Below the pieces are notes generated by a model. That model did no database searches and was not told where the DNA came from. It worked only from the letters and a program-made list of their open reading frames with translations. The translations under genes and the position numbers were made by a program. Shown here piece after piece: positions 1 through 9,043 of a stretch of 64,000 nt of DNA (positions are counted from its first letter, which is position 1; every line of letters begins with the position of its first letter). The DNA is from Nocardioides mesophilus (GTDB lineage Bacteria; Actinomycetota; Actinomycetes; Propionibacteriales; Nocardioidaceae). The stretch covers positions 1 to 64,000 of the forward strand of contig NZ_CP060713.1 of assembly GCF_014395785.1 (NCBI RefSeq). Direction: 5' to 3'.

Positions 1-1416
1 GCCGATCGCCATCCACACCACGAACCGGATCCAGGTGGCCCCGGTCAGGTTCAGCATCAGGTAGAGGCAGAGCAGGACGGCCAGCCCGGCGATCACCGGC
101 GCGGCCGGCGTCCGGAACGCCCGCGGCAGGTCCGGGCGGGTGCGCCGCAGCACCACGACGCCGATGCTCACCAGGACGAAGGCGAACAGCGTGCCGATCG
201 AGACCAGGTCCGCCAGGGTCTTGAGGTCGATGAAGCCGGCGATCACGGCCACCGCGACCCCGGTGATCAGCGTGATCCGCGAGGGCGTGCCGTACGTCGG
301 GTGCACCTTGGCCAGCCGGGTCGGCAGCAGCCCGTCGCGGGCCATCGCGAAGGCGACCCGCGACTGGCCGAGCATCAGGATCATCACCACCACGGTCAGT
401 CCGATGCAGGCACCGATCGAGACGACGGTGCCCATCCAGTCCACACCGACGGCGTTGAAGGCGGTGGCGAGCGGCGCGGCGTCCTCCGGGTCGATCTCGG
501 TGTAGCTCTGCATGCCGGTGATGACCAAGCTGACCGCCATGTAGAGCACGGTCACGATGGCCAGCGACCCCAGGATCCCGACCGGCACGTCCCGCTGCGG
601 GTTGCGCGCCTCCTCCGCGGTGGTCGCGACGATGTCGAAGCCGATGAAGGCGAAGAACACGATCGCCGCTCCGGAGATCACGCCGGCGATGCCGAACACC
701 GCCGGCTCGATGCCGAGCAGCGAGGTGATCAGCGGCTGGTCGCTGAAGGAGCCCGTGGAGGCCGAGGCCGGCTTCGACTCCGGGATGAACGGGGCGTAGT
801 TGGCGGCCTTGATGTAGCCGATGCCCATCACGATCACCAGCGCGACGACGGCGAGCTTGATCGCCACCACGACCTGGTTGATCCGGCTGGACAGCTTGAT
901 GCCGCGGATCAGCACCGTCATCACCAGCAGCGCGATCAGCACCGCCGGCAGGTTGACCAGTCCGTCCTCCGCGGAGAGCAGCGCGGCGGGCAGCTCGAAC
1001 GGCGTCCCGGCCAGCAGCTCCTGGAGGTAGCCGGAGAAGCCCACCGCCAGCGCCGCGGAGCCGATGGTGAACTCCAGCGCGAGGTCCCAGCCGATGATCC
1101 ACGCGACCAGCTCGCCGAACGTCGCGTAGGAGAACGTGTAGGCGCTGCCGGCCACCGGCACCGTCGAGGCGAACTCGGCGTAGCACAGCGCGGCCAGCGC
1201 GCAGGCGACGCCGGCGATGACGAAGGACAGCGCGATGGCCGGACCGGAGTTCGTGGCCGCCACCGTGCCGGTGAGCACGAAGATCCCCGCGCCGATGATC
1301 ACCCCGACCCCGAAGACCACCAGGTCGAGGGCGCCGAGGTTCTTCTTGAGCTGGTGGTCCGGCTCGTCGGTGTCCGCGATCGACTGCTCCACCGACTTCG
1401 TGCGGAAGACGTTCAT
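1..1416 (-). CDS. APC-family amino acid permease, C-terminus cut off by window edge
   Basis: Inner-membrane amino acid transporter of the APC superfamily. I translated 472 codons without a stop; the 3' end lies outside the window. The N-terminus (MNVFRTKSVEQSIADTDEP) and the first helix with GVIIGAGIFVLTGTVAA are typical of the cationic amino acid transporter (CAT/YfnA-like) branch, followed by the conserved CYAEFASTVPVAGSAYTFSY segment. About 11 hydrophobic segments are visible. The ATG at 1416 is the first start compatible with the family; its ribosome site is weak. It lies 60 bp downstream of dxs on the same strand and could be co-transcribed with it, though the functions are unrelated. 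Substrate cannot be told from sequence. Confidence 0.88.
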   Translation of the reverse strand, partial: MNVFRTKSVEQSIADTDEPDHQLKKNLGALDLVVFGVGVIIGAGIFVLTGTVAATNSGPAIALSFVIAGVACALAALCYAEFASTVPVAGSAYTFSYATFGELVAWIIGWDLALEFTIGSAALAVGFSGYLQELLAGTPFELPAALLSAEDGLVNLPAVLIALLVMTVLIRGIKLSSRINQVVVAIKLAVVALVIVMGIGYIKAANYAPFIPESKPASASTGSFSDQPLITSLLGIEPAVFGIAGVISGAAIVFFAFIGFDIVATTAEEARNPQRDVPVGILGSLAIVTVLYMAVSLVITGMQSYTEIDPEDAAPLATAFNAVGVDWMGTVVSIGACIGLTVVVMILMLGQSRVAFAMARDGLLPTRLAKVHPTYGTPSRITLITGVAVAVIAGFIDLKTLADLVSIGTLFAFVLVSIGVVVLRRTRPDLPRAFRTPAAPVIAGLAVLLCLYLMLNLTGATWIRFVVWMAIG

Positions 1417-1476
1417 CCCCACTGGGTTCCCGCCGTCGGCGCCGGTCAAACCGGATCGCGACCCCGGGACGTCGGC

Positions 1477-3372
1477 TCACTCCACGTCGACGAACGCGTC
1501 TCCCCGGTCCAGCGCGGTGACGTCCTCGACGATGCTGCGGGCCAGCGCCTGGGCGGTCAGCCCGATCTCCTCGAGGATCCGGGCCCGCTTCGCGTGACGC
1601 AGGAACTCCTGCGGCACCCCCCGCAGCCTCACCGGCGTCTCCACCCGGGCCTCGTTGAGCGTCTGCAGCAGCACCGAGCCGCAGCCGCCGACGATCCCGT
1701 TGTCCTCGACGCTGACGACCAGCCGGTGGTCGCGGGCGAGCCCGACGAGGGCCGGGTCGACCGGTTTGACCCAGCGCGGGTCGACCACCGTCACGCCGAT
1801 GCCCTGGGCGCCCAGCCGCTCGGCGACCTCGACGCAGACCGAGGCCATCGAGCCGATCCCGACCAGCAGGACGTCCTTGGCGCCGGCGCGGACCAGCACG
1901 TCGCAGCCGCCGGCCCGGTCCACCGCCTCGAGGTCGGCGATCGGGGGGCCCTTGGGGAACCGGACCACGGTCGGGGCGTCAGAGACCTGGACGGCCTCGC
2001 GCAGCAGCTCCCGCAGCCGGGCCCCGTCGCGCGGGGCCGCCAGCCGCAGACCGGGCACCACCTGGAGCACCGACATGTCCCACATGCCGTTGTGGCTGGC
2101 GCCGTCGTCACCGGTCACGCCGGCCCGGTCGAGGACGAAGGTGACCCCGCACCGGTGCAGCGCGACGTCCATCAGCACCTGGTCGAAGGCGCGGTTGAGG
2201 AAGGTCGCGTAGACCGCGACCACCGGGTGCAGGCCGCCCATCGCGAGGCCGGCGGCCGAGGTCGCGGCATGCTGCTCGGCGATCCCGACGTCGAAGGTCC
2301 GCTCGGGGTGCTTCGCGGCGAACAGGTGCAGCCCCACCGGGTGCAGCATCGCCGCGGTGATCGCGACCAGGTCCTGGCGCTCCTCCCCGAGCGTCACCAT
2401 CTCCTCGGCGAAGACGTCGGTCCAGGTCCGCCCCTTGGGGTTCTCCTCGCCGGTCTCCACGTTGAACGGGCCCGGCGAGTGGAACTGGTCCGCCTCGTGC
2501 CGCTCGGCCGCGTCGTAGCCGAAGCCCTTGTGCGTCATCACGTGCACGATCACCGGGCCGCCGAACCGCTTGGCCTGCGCGAGCGCGTGCTCGACGGCGC
2601 CCCGGTCGTGGCCGTCGACCGGCCCGACGTACTTCAGGCCGAGGTCCTCGAACAGGCCCTGGGGGGCCAGGGCGTCCTTCATGCCCTTCTTGACCGCGTG
2701 CAGCGTGTCGTAGACGGCCGGCCCGACGCCGCGGACGCCGTTGAGCCGGCGCTTGACCAGGTCGAGCACCTGCTCGTAGCGCGGGTTGGTGCGCAGGGTG
2801 GTCAGGTGGTTGGCGAGGCCGCCGACGGTCGGGGTGTAGGAGCGGCCGTTGTCGTTGACGACCATGACCAGCTTGCGGTCCTCGTCGGCGGCGATGTTGT
2901 TCAGCGCCTCCCAGGCCATCCCGCCGGTCAGCGCCCCGTCGCCGATCACCGCGACGACGTACCGGTCCTCACCGCGGATGGCGTAGGCCTTGGCCAGTCC
3001 GTCGGCGTAGGAGAGCGCCGTGGACGCGTGGGAGTTCTCCACGATGTCGTGGTCGGACTCCGCCTGGCTGGGATAGCCCGACAGGCCCCCCTCCTGGCGC
3101 AGCCCGTCGAAGCCGGCGGAGCGGCCGGTGAGCACCTTGTGCACGTAGGCCTGGTGGCCGGTGTCGAACACGACCCGGTCCGTCGGGGAGTCGAAGACAC
3201 GGTGGATCGCCATCGTGAGCTCGACGACGCCGAGGTTGGGACCGAGGTGGCCGCCGGTGCGGGACACCTTGGCGACCAGGAAGTCGCGGATCTCCGAGGC
3301 GAGGGCGTCGAGCTGCTCGTCGTCGAGGTCGCGCAGGTCGCGGGGGCCGCTGATCTGCTCCAGCAGTCCCAT
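1477..3372 (-). CDS. dxs: 1-deoxy-D-xylulose-5-phosphate synthase
   Basis: Cytosolic thiamine-diphosphate enzyme that condenses pyruvate and glyceraldehyde-3-phosphate, the first step of the MEP isoprenoid pathway. The 631 residues are the normal length. Visible are the TPP/Mg site GDGALTGG (residues 144-151) with the later NDN, the N-terminal [12 protein letters not shown] segment (68-79), the pyrimidine-domain glutamate in DVGIAEQHA (about residue 365) and the DDGASHNG stretch. The start ATG has a strong AGGAGG site about 9 bp upstream. The gene stands between a permease and an HdeD-like gene on the same strand, with no other isoprenoid gene nearby. Confidence 0.97.
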   Translation of the reverse strand: MGLLEQISGPRDLRDLDDEQLDALASEIRDFLVAKVSRTGGHLGPNLGVVELTMAIHRVFDSPTDRVVFDTGHQAYVHKVLTGRSAGFDGLRQEGGLSGYPSQAESDHDIVENSHASTALSYADGLAKAYAIRGEDRYVVAVIGDGALTGGMAWEALNNIAADEDRKLVMVVNDNGRSYTPTVGGLANHLTTLRTNPRYEQVLDLVKRRLNGVRGVGPAVYDTLHAVKKGMKDALAPQGLFEDLGLKYVGPVDGHDRGAVEHALAQAKRFGGPVIVHVMTHKGFGYDAAERHEADQFHSPGPFNVETGEENPKGRTWTDVFAEEMVTLGEERQDLVAITAAMLHPVGLHLFAAKHPERTFDVGIAEQHAATSAAGLAMGGLHPVVAVYATFLNRAFDQVLMDVALHRCGVTFVLDRAGVTGDDGASHNGMWDMSVLQVVPGLRLAAPRDGARLRELLREAVQVSDAPTVVRFPKGPPIADLEAVDRAGGCDVLVRAGAKDVLLVGIGSMASVCVEVAERLGAQGIGVTVVDPRWVKPVDPALVGLARDHRLVVSVEDNGIVGGCGSVLLQTLNEARVETPVRLRGVPQEFLRHAKRARILEEIGLTAQALARSIVEDVTALDRGDAFVDVE

Positions 3373-3550
3373 CGGTGTCCTCCTGCGCTCGTCCCGGGGT
3401 CCGGACGGGTGTGGCCGACCCTCGACGTTCCAGCATAGGCGGCGCCGTCACGGCAGCCGTGGTGGAGGTACGCCGACGCCGGGGCCGACCGGCCGACGAG
3501 CCGCCCGTGGGCGGTGTCGACCGGTTGGTCCCGGCCTGTCCGGAGCGCGC

Positions 3551-4114
3551 TCAGTGCGCGGGCGCGTGGTGGCTCGAGGTGCTCAGCACCGGCGTGGCGT
3601 GCCAGCGGCCGACAAGCATCAGCATGATCCCGTCGACCAGGACCTGGATCCCCAGCAGCACACCGAGGAGCACCAGCGAGGCGTCGAAGAGGTTGAGCAG
3701 CACGATCAGGCCCAGCGCGGTCGACACCACCCCGCCGAGGAGCAGCGGGGCCCGGTTCTCCGGCTCCTGCGCGGACACCACCAGCCGGACGATGCCGCTG
3801 GTCAGGAAGAGGGTTCCCGCGATGAGGGTCAGGGTCACCGCTCCCGCGTCGGTGTTGCGCAGGAAGAACAGCCCGAGCACGGTCAGCAGGCCGCCGCTCA
3901 GCGCCGCCGACCAGAACCCGCCCTTGCCGATCCGGAACAGGGCGGCGACGAGGCCCACGATCCCGACGAGCAGCAGGACCCAACCGAGGAACAGCACGGA
4001 CACAGTGGTCGCGAAGGCGGCGTCCCCGAGGATCACCAGGCCACCGATCACGAGAAGCACACCGAGGACGATGTCCCACCCGGTGCGGCGCAACTGGAAC
4101 TGCGACATGGACAT
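3551..4114 (-). CDS. HdeD-family (DUF308) membrane protein
   Basis: 187-residue integral membrane protein with six hydrophobic segments arranged as three repeated helix pairs, the layout of the HdeD/DUF308 family. In E. coli HdeD contributes to acid resistance at high cell density; the role in actinobacteria is not established. A short polar N-terminus precedes the first helix, which carries GWDIVLGVLLVIGGLVIL. AGGAGG sits about 8 bp before the ATG at 4114; a second in-frame ATG two codons on is possible. A 7-bp hairpin (4131-4152) lies just upstream. Confidence 0.85.
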   Translation of the reverse strand: MSMSQFQLRRTGWDIVLGVLLVIGGLVILGDAAFATTVSVLFLGWVLLLVGIVGLVAALFRIGKGGFWSAALSGGLLTVLGLFFLRNTDAGAVTLTLIAGTLFLTSGIVRLVVSAQEPENRAPLLLGGVVSTALGLIVLLNLFDASLVLLGVLLGIQVLVDGIMLMLVGRWHATPVLSTSSHHAPAH

Positions 4115-4130
4115 CTCTCGAACCTCCTGA

Positions 4131-4152
4131 AGGCACGGCTGGCTGCGTGCCT
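4131..4152. other. 7-bp stem-loop upstream of the HdeD-like gene
   Basis: AGGCACG, an 8-base loop, then CGTGCCT. It sits between the end of the SMP-30-like gene and the ribosome site of the HdeD-like gene, both on the minus strand. No T-run follows, so it may be a weak terminator of the upstream gene or a structured 5' leader. Confidence 0.35.
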
Positions 4153-4233
4153 CCAGGCTCCCGCCCGGCGGGGTTCGGGCGCCTCATCCGCTGCGGACGG
4201 TTCCCTGCCCCCGCCCGGGCAGCTCGCCGGGGT

Positions 4234-5163
4234 TCAGAGGTCGAGCACGGCGAGGGCCGGCTCGTGCAGGCTGCCCAGCCAGACCCTGCCGTGGTGCTCG
4301 CGCAGCCCGGTCACCATGTGGAAGGCCGACGCGTCGGCACCGAGGTCGTGGACCACCCGGCCGGTGTCGTCGAGCGCCAGCACCCGGACGGTGCGCCGCG
4401 GCGTCGGCTGCAGCGCCTCCGGCAGCCGGGCGACGAGGCGTCGCACCGGGCGTGGGGTCCGCCTGACCAGCTCCAGGACCCGGTCGACCGGGGAGGCGAT
4501 CGTGACCCAGATCAGACCGTCGCTGCCCCGGGCGATGTTGTCGGGGTAGCCGGGCAGGTCGCTCACCAGGTGGTCGGCCTGCCCGGCGCGCGGCCCGCTC
4601 AGCCAGCGGCGTACGACGCTGCGCCCGCCGGTCTCGGCGACCGCGACGAAGGACTCGTCGGCTGCCAGCGCGACGCCGTTGGCGAACCGGAGCCCCTCGA
4701 GGAGCACCTCGACGGCGCCTTCGGGGGTGCGGCGCATCAGCCGTCCGGAGGCGGTGTCCTCGACCAGGTCGGCCTGCCAGCGGTCGAGGCCGTGCACCGT
4801 CGAGGAGTCGGAGAAGAAGATCGTGCCGTCCTCCGCCACGGCAGCGTTGTTCAGGAAGCGCATCCGTCGGCCGCGCACCAGGTCGAGCAGCTTCTCCACG
4901 TGGCCGGTGCCGGGGTGCAGGGCGAGCAGGCCGGCCCGGGCGTCGCAGACCAGCAGCCGGCCGTCGGCGAGCAGCTCGAGGCCGAGCGGGCGTCCGCCGG
5001 TGCGGCCCACCCGGTCGATCTGCTGCCCGTCGGAGGAGACCCGGAAGACCGAGCCGTCGGCGGTGCCGGTGTAGACCCATCCGGCGGCGTCGACGACCAC
5101 GTCCTCGGCGCCGTGCGCGGGGACCGGGAACACGGTCAGGGGGACGGTGCGCTGGTTGGTCAT
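4234..5163 (-). CDS. SMP-30/strictosidine-synthase-like six-bladed beta-propeller protein
   Basis: 309-residue soluble protein of the SMP-30/gluconolactonase/strictosidine synthase-like superfamily. Visible landmarks: VDAAGWVYTGTADGSVFRV near the N-terminus, the hallmark FLNNAAVAEDGTIFFSDSS (about residues 100-118), LRFANGVAL, and DLPGYPDNIARGSDGLIWV (about 205-223) with the conserved Pro-Asn pair of strictosidine synthase-like proteins. Such proteins are usually lactonases or esterases; the substrate is unknown. I chose the ATG at 5163 because the propeller begins right after it; an open frame continues upstream but into the neighbouring broken gene. It lies 10 bp behind that gene and probably shares its transcript. 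Confidence 0.82.
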   Translation of the reverse strand: MTNQRTVPLTVFPVPAHGAEDVVVDAAGWVYTGTADGSVFRVSSDGQQIDRVGRTGGRPLGLELLADGRLLVCDARAGLLALHPGTGHVEKLLDLVRGRRMRFLNNAAVAEDGTIFFSDSSTVHGLDRWQADLVEDTASGRLMRRTPEGAVEVLLEGLRFANGVALAADESFVAVAETGGRSVVRRWLSGPRAGQADHLVSDLPGYPDNIARGSDGLIWVTIASPVDRVLELVRRTPRPVRRLVARLPEALQPTPRRTVRVLALDDTGRVVHDLGADASAFHMVTGLREHHGRVWLGSLHEPALAVLDL

Positions 5164-5173
5164 GGCCGGGAGG

Positions 5174-5544
5174 CTACAGCCGGGCGATGAACCGTCGGCC
5201 GCGCAACGCCTCCTCGACCAGTCCGACCGCCCGCCGCTCGGCGAGCAGCCGCGCCGACTCCGCCTGCCAGGTCTCGACGGCGCCCTCGACGGTGTCCTGG
5301 TCGGCGACGTCGCGCAGCAGCCCGCGCGCCTCGCTGAGCCCGCGGCGGACGGCCGCCTGGCAGGCCTCGACGTGCAGCACCGCGAACCGCGCCAGCACCA
5401 CCTCGTGGCGGCGCAGCACCGGGTAGGAGCGGTACTCCGGGGGCAGATGTCGAGCAGCCAGTCGACCGCCGTCGGCTCCCACCCGGGGGCTCCGGGCGGG
5501 CGCACCTGACGGGGCCAACCGGGGGGCGCCACCAACGAGACCAT
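5174..5544 (-). pseudogene. Conserved small hypothetical protein, broken by a 1-base deletion
   Basis: The first 34 or so residues (MVSLVAPPGWPRQVRPPGAP..., ending WLLDICP) are in one frame and the rest (EYRSYPVLRRHEVVLARFAVLH ... EEALRGRRFIARL) in the next. Together they form one protein of about 123 residues of a kind I recognise as a recurrent actinobacterial hypothetical (recall, not a search). The break falls in a G-run at 5439-5443 (C-run on the coding strand); one extra C restores the frame. Function unknown. A perfect LexA-type SOS box lies 21 bp upstream of the start and a TATCGT hexamer between them could be the -10 element, so DNA-damage control is likely. The sequence error explanation is preferred over true decay. 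Confidence 0.7.
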
Positions 5545-5564
5545 GGCCCGACGATACACCGATC

Positions 5565-5580
5565 TCGAACAGGTGTTCGA
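5565..5580. promoter_or_regulatory. SOS box (LexA operator)
   Basis: Perfect inverted repeat TCGAAC-AGGT-GTTCGA, identical to the actinobacterial/mycobacterial LexA consensus TCGAAC-N4-GTTCGA. It lies 21 bp upstream of the minus-strand small gene and 59 bp upstream of the likely GTG of the BTAD regulator. Its position favours control of the small gene. Confidence 0.82.
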
Positions 5581-5638
5581 ACGCTCCACCGGGCGAATCC
5601 TCAGCACGGTGCCGGGCCGCGGCCCTATCCTGCGCGGT

Positions 5639-8600
5639 GTGCGGGTGAGTGTCCTGGGGGCGGTCGAGGCCCGGTCCGACAGCGGCCCGGTGGACCTCGG
5701 CACGCCGAAGCAGCGGGCCCTGCTGACCGCGCTCGCGCTCAGCCGGGGCCGTCCGGTGCCGGCGGACTCGCTCGCCGACCTGCTCTGGGACGGCGCCCCG
5801 CCGGCGCAGGCGGCCACCACCTTGCAGGGGTACGTCGCCGGGCTGCGCCGTGCCCTCGAGCCGGACCGGCCGGCCCGGGCGCCGGCGACGATCCTGGTCA
5901 CCCGCGGCGCGGGCTACGCGCTGGAGGTCACCGCTGAGGACCTCGACGCGAGCCGCTTCGACGCCGCCGTGGCGACCGCCCACCAGCGGCTGGCCGCCCG
6001 CTCCGACCCGCTGGACCAGGCCGGGCTCGAGGCGCTCCTCGACGAGCTGGACGCGACCCTGGCCCTGTGGCGCGGCCGGCCCTACGCCGACCTGGAGGAG
6101 GCAGCCGCCGCAGTGGCCGAGCGGGCGCGGCTGGAGGAGCTGCGGCTGGTCGCGCTGGAGGACCGGGCCGTGGCCGGCCTGGCCCTCGGTCGGCACGCGA
6201 CGGTGGCCGCCGAGCTCGAGTCGCTGACGACCCACCATCCCCTGCGCGAGCGGCTGTGGGCGCTGCGGGCCCTGGCGCTGACCCGCTCCGGACGGCAGGC
6301 GGACGCCCTGGAGGTGCTGCGCCGGGTCCGCACCCTGCTCGCCGACGAGCTCGGCCTCGAGCCCGGCGCCGAGCTGCGCGACCTGCAGGCGGCCGTGCTC
6401 CGCCAGGACCCCGCCCTGGACTGGACCCCGCCGCCCGCCGCCCCCCGGCTCGTCTCGGCCCAGAGCCCCGCAGCCGACACCGCGACCCCGACCCCCGACA
6501 GGCAGACCCCCGCGACCCAGACCCCGGCGGCCGGCACCGCGGCCGGCTCCGGTCCGCGGGCGTCGCAGCCGGGGCCACCGCCGCTGCCGACCTGGCCGAT
6601 GGTGGGGCGCCGCGCGGAGCTCGACGCGCTGGTCGGCCTGCTGGACCGCGCCGAGGGCGGCGTACCCGCTTTCGCCGCGGTGGTCGGAGAGCCGGGCATC
6701 GGCAAGAGCCGGTTGCTGGCCGAGCTCTCGGCACGCGCCTCCGCACGCGGGGCCACCGTGCTGCTCGGCCGCTGCTCGCAGGACGACGGCGCCCCACCGC
6801 TCTGGCCCTGGGCCGGCGTGCTGCGAGGTCTGGACCGGCCGCTGCCGACCGCAGAGCACGACGACGAGAGCAGCCGGTTCCGGACCTGGGACGACATCGT
6901 CGCCGCCCTCCGCAGCGAGGCCGCCGACCAGACGCTGCTGGTGCTGCTCGACGACCTGCACTGGGCCGACGTCTCCTCGCTCCGGGTGCTCGGGCTGCTG
7001 CTGGAGTCCCTGGACGCCGGGCGGCTGCTGGTGGTGACCACGTGGCGTGACCGGCCGGCACCGTCCGGGGCGCTCGGGGCGGTCGCCGAGCAGCTCTCGC
7101 GCCGCCACGCGCTGCGGCTGCAGCTGCACGGGCTGGGCGCCGAGGACGTGACCCGGGTCGTGGAGGCGGTGGCCGAGCAGCGCCCCTCCCCCGACCAGGC
7201 CGACGCGCTGCGCCACCGCACCGACGGCAACCCGTTCTTCCTCGTCGAGTACGCCCGGCTGGCCGGACGCGACGGCGACCTCGCGGCGCTGCTGGACGAG
7301 CCGGACCCGCCGCACGCGGTCACCGACGTCGTGGCCCGGCGGCTGGACCGGCTGCCGGGACCGACCCGGGCCGCGCTCGCCGTCGCCTCGGTGGTGGGCC
7401 GCGCCTTCGACCTGGCCACCCTGGTCGCCGCGACCGGGACCGGGGAGGACGAGCTGCTCGACGCGCTCGACGACGCGGTCGGCGCCGGCCTGGTCCGCGA
7501 GGACGGCGTCGGGGCGTTCCGGTTCGCGCACGCGCTGGTGCGTGACACCGTCGAGGCGACGACCTCGCCGACCCGGCGGGCCCGCTGGCACGCCCGGGTG
7601 GCCGAGGCCCTCGAGGGGGTCCCCGGCCGTGAGGGAGAGGTCGCCCGGCACTGGCACGCGGCCGGTCCGGGGCACGTCGCCCGGGCCTGGCGGGCCGGGC
7701 TCCGGGCGGGGAAGGCGGCGCTGCGGGTGCACGCCTACGACGAGGCGACCGCGCTGCTGCTGCCCGCCCTCGAGGCGCTCGGTGCGGACCCGCAGGCGAC
7801 CCCCGCCGAGGAGTACGGCGTCCTGGTGGAGCTGGCCGCGGCGCACCGGGGCAACGGGAACTGGATCGACCTGCGGCCGGTGGTGCACCGGGCGCTCGCC
7901 GCCGCGGACCGGGCCGGCGACGAGGCGGCGTACGCCCGGGCTGCCCTGCTCACCAGCAGTGACGCGCTCTGGCAGGCGGCCCACCACGGCAAGGTGGACC
8001 CGGTCCTGGTGGCGGCCCTGCGGCGGTCGCTGGACCGGCTGCCGACCGGGGACGACGAGCTGCGCTGCCGGGCGATGCTGGCGCTGGCCGGCGAGCTCTA
8101 CTACGGCGTCGCCGCCGCCGAGCGCGAGGCGCTGGCCGGGGAGGCGGTGGCGATGGCCCGCCGGATCGGGGACCCGGCCCTGCTGATGAGCGCCTGCTGC
8201 AACGCGTTCGTGAGCACCTGGCGGCCCGCGACGACGGACTCGCGGGCGGCTCTCGCCCGCGAGGCGCTCGACATCGCCGTGAGGCTCGGCGACGCGCACG
8301 CGCTCACCTTCGTCCGGACCGTCTGCGCGGTGTCGGCCGCCGAGCTCGGCGACACCAAGGCGCTGGCGACGATGGCCTCGCTGGCCCGCGAGGGTGCCGA
8401 GCAGCAGCGCAACGTCTACGCCCTGGTGGTCCTCGACAGCCTGGAGATCCCGTGGCTGGTCATGCGCGGCGAGCAGCAGCGCGCCGAGGAGCTGCTCGCG
8501 CACATGGTCACCATCGGCCAGAAGATGGGGCTGGCCCAGCAGGACGACGCGGTGTCCGGGGCGGTCTTCTCCCTCCTGCTGTGGCGCGGTGAGCACGAGC

Positions 8601-9043
8601 AGGTCGTCGCCCGGCTGGCCGAGGTGGTCGAGGAGCAGGTGCTCCCCGTGGCGGCCGCGCTGCTGGCCATGCTGACCCGGGCCGGCCGGCTCGAGGAGGC
8701 CCGCGCCCTGCTCTCCGCCGGTGAGCTCGACCTGGGGCCGGACACGTGGTTCGCGCTGCTCCCCTGGTCCTTCGCCGCCGAGGTCGCGCTCGCGCTCGAC
8801 GAGCCACGGCTGGCGGCCACGGCCTACCGGCTGCTGGCCCCGCACGCGGGCCGGATGGCCTGCGCGGGCTCCGGGGTGGCGCTCGGGCCGGTGGACGCCT
8901 ACCTGGCGCTGGCCGCGCGCGCCCTGGGCGAGACCGCGCTCGCCACCCGGCACGCCGACGCGGCGGTCGAGCGGTGCCGGGCCTGGCGGATCCCGCTGGC
9001 CGAGAGCTGGTTCACCGGCCAGCGGGAGCGCTGGGACTTCTAG
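5639..9043 (+). CDS. AfsR/SARP-type BTAD transcriptional regulator with AAA ATPase and TPR-like region
   Basis: 1134-residue regulator. Domain order: OmpR-type winged helix (residues 1-90, with LGTPKQRALLTALAL and ADLLWDG), BTAD helical domain (about 95-250, LWRGRPYADLEEAAAAVAERARLEELRL), a Pro/Thr-rich linker (about 260-315), an AAA ATPase with Walker A GEPGIGKS (about 350-357) and Walker B LLVLLDDLHWAD (about 435), then a long helical TPR-like half. I placed the start at GTG 5639 (VRVSVLGAVEA), where the family begins; an ATG at 5543 would add 32 unrelated residues. A TATCCT hexamer seven bases before the GTG suggests a leaderless transcript. It converges on the MMPL gene with a 4-bp stop overlap. 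Target genes unknown. Confidence 0.85.
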   Translation: MRVSVLGAVEARSDSGPVDLGTPKQRALLTALALSRGRPVPADSLADLLWDGAPPAQAATTLQGYVAGLRRALEPDRPARAPATILVTRGAGYALEVTAEDLDASRFDAAVATAHQRLAARSDPLDQAGLEALLDELDATLALWRGRPYADLEEAAAAVAERARLEELRLVALEDRAVAGLALGRHATVAAELESLTTHHPLRERLWALRALALTRSGRQADALEVLRRVRTLLADELGLEPGAELRDLQAAVLRQDPALDWTPPPAAPRLVSAQSPAADTATPTPDRQTPATQTPAAGTAAGSGPRASQPGPPPLPTWPMVGRRAELDALVGLLDRAEGGVPAFAAVVGEPGIGKSRLLAELSARASARGATVLLGRCSQDDGAPPLWPWAGVLRGLDRPLPTAEHDDESSRFRTWDDIVAALRSEAADQTLLVLLDDLHWADVSSLRVLGLLLESLDAGRLLVVTTWRDRPAPSGALGAVAEQLSRRHALRLQLHGLGAEDVTRVVEAVAEQRPSPDQADALRHRTDGNPFFLVEYARLAGRDGDLAALLDEPDPPHAVTDVVARRLDRLPGPTRAALAVASVVGRAFDLATLVAATGTGEDELLDALDDAVGAGLVREDGVGAFRFAHALVRDTVEATTSPTRRARWHARVAEALEGVPGREGEVARHWHAAGPGHVARAWRAGLRAGKAALRVHAYDEATALLLPALEALGADPQATPAEEYGVLVELAAAHRGNGNWIDLRPVVHRALAAADRAGDEAAYARAALLTSSDALWQAAHHGKVDPVLVAALRRSLDRLPTGDDELRCRAMLALAGELYYGVAAAEREALAGEAVAMARRIGDPALLMSACCNAFVSTWRPATTDSRAALAREALDIAVRLGDAHALTFVRTVCAVSAAELGDTKALATMASLAREGAEQQRNVYALVVLDSLEIPWLVMRGEQQRAEELLAHMVTIGQKMGLAQQDDAVSGAVFSLLLWRGEHEQVVARLAEVVEEQVLPVAAALLAMLTRAGRLEEARALLSAGELDLGPDTWFALLPWSFAAEVALALDEPRLAATAYRLLAPHAGRMACAGSGVALGPVDAYLALAARALGETALATRHADAAVERCRAWRIPLAESWFTGQRERWDF

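Noticed and set aside
301-3438. Over 1000-codon open frame on the plus strand across dxs and the permease
   Set aside because: The translation is Arg/Asp/His/Gly-rich without any domain and lies antisense to dxs, which has all catalytic motifs. GC-rich codon bias produces such empty frames.
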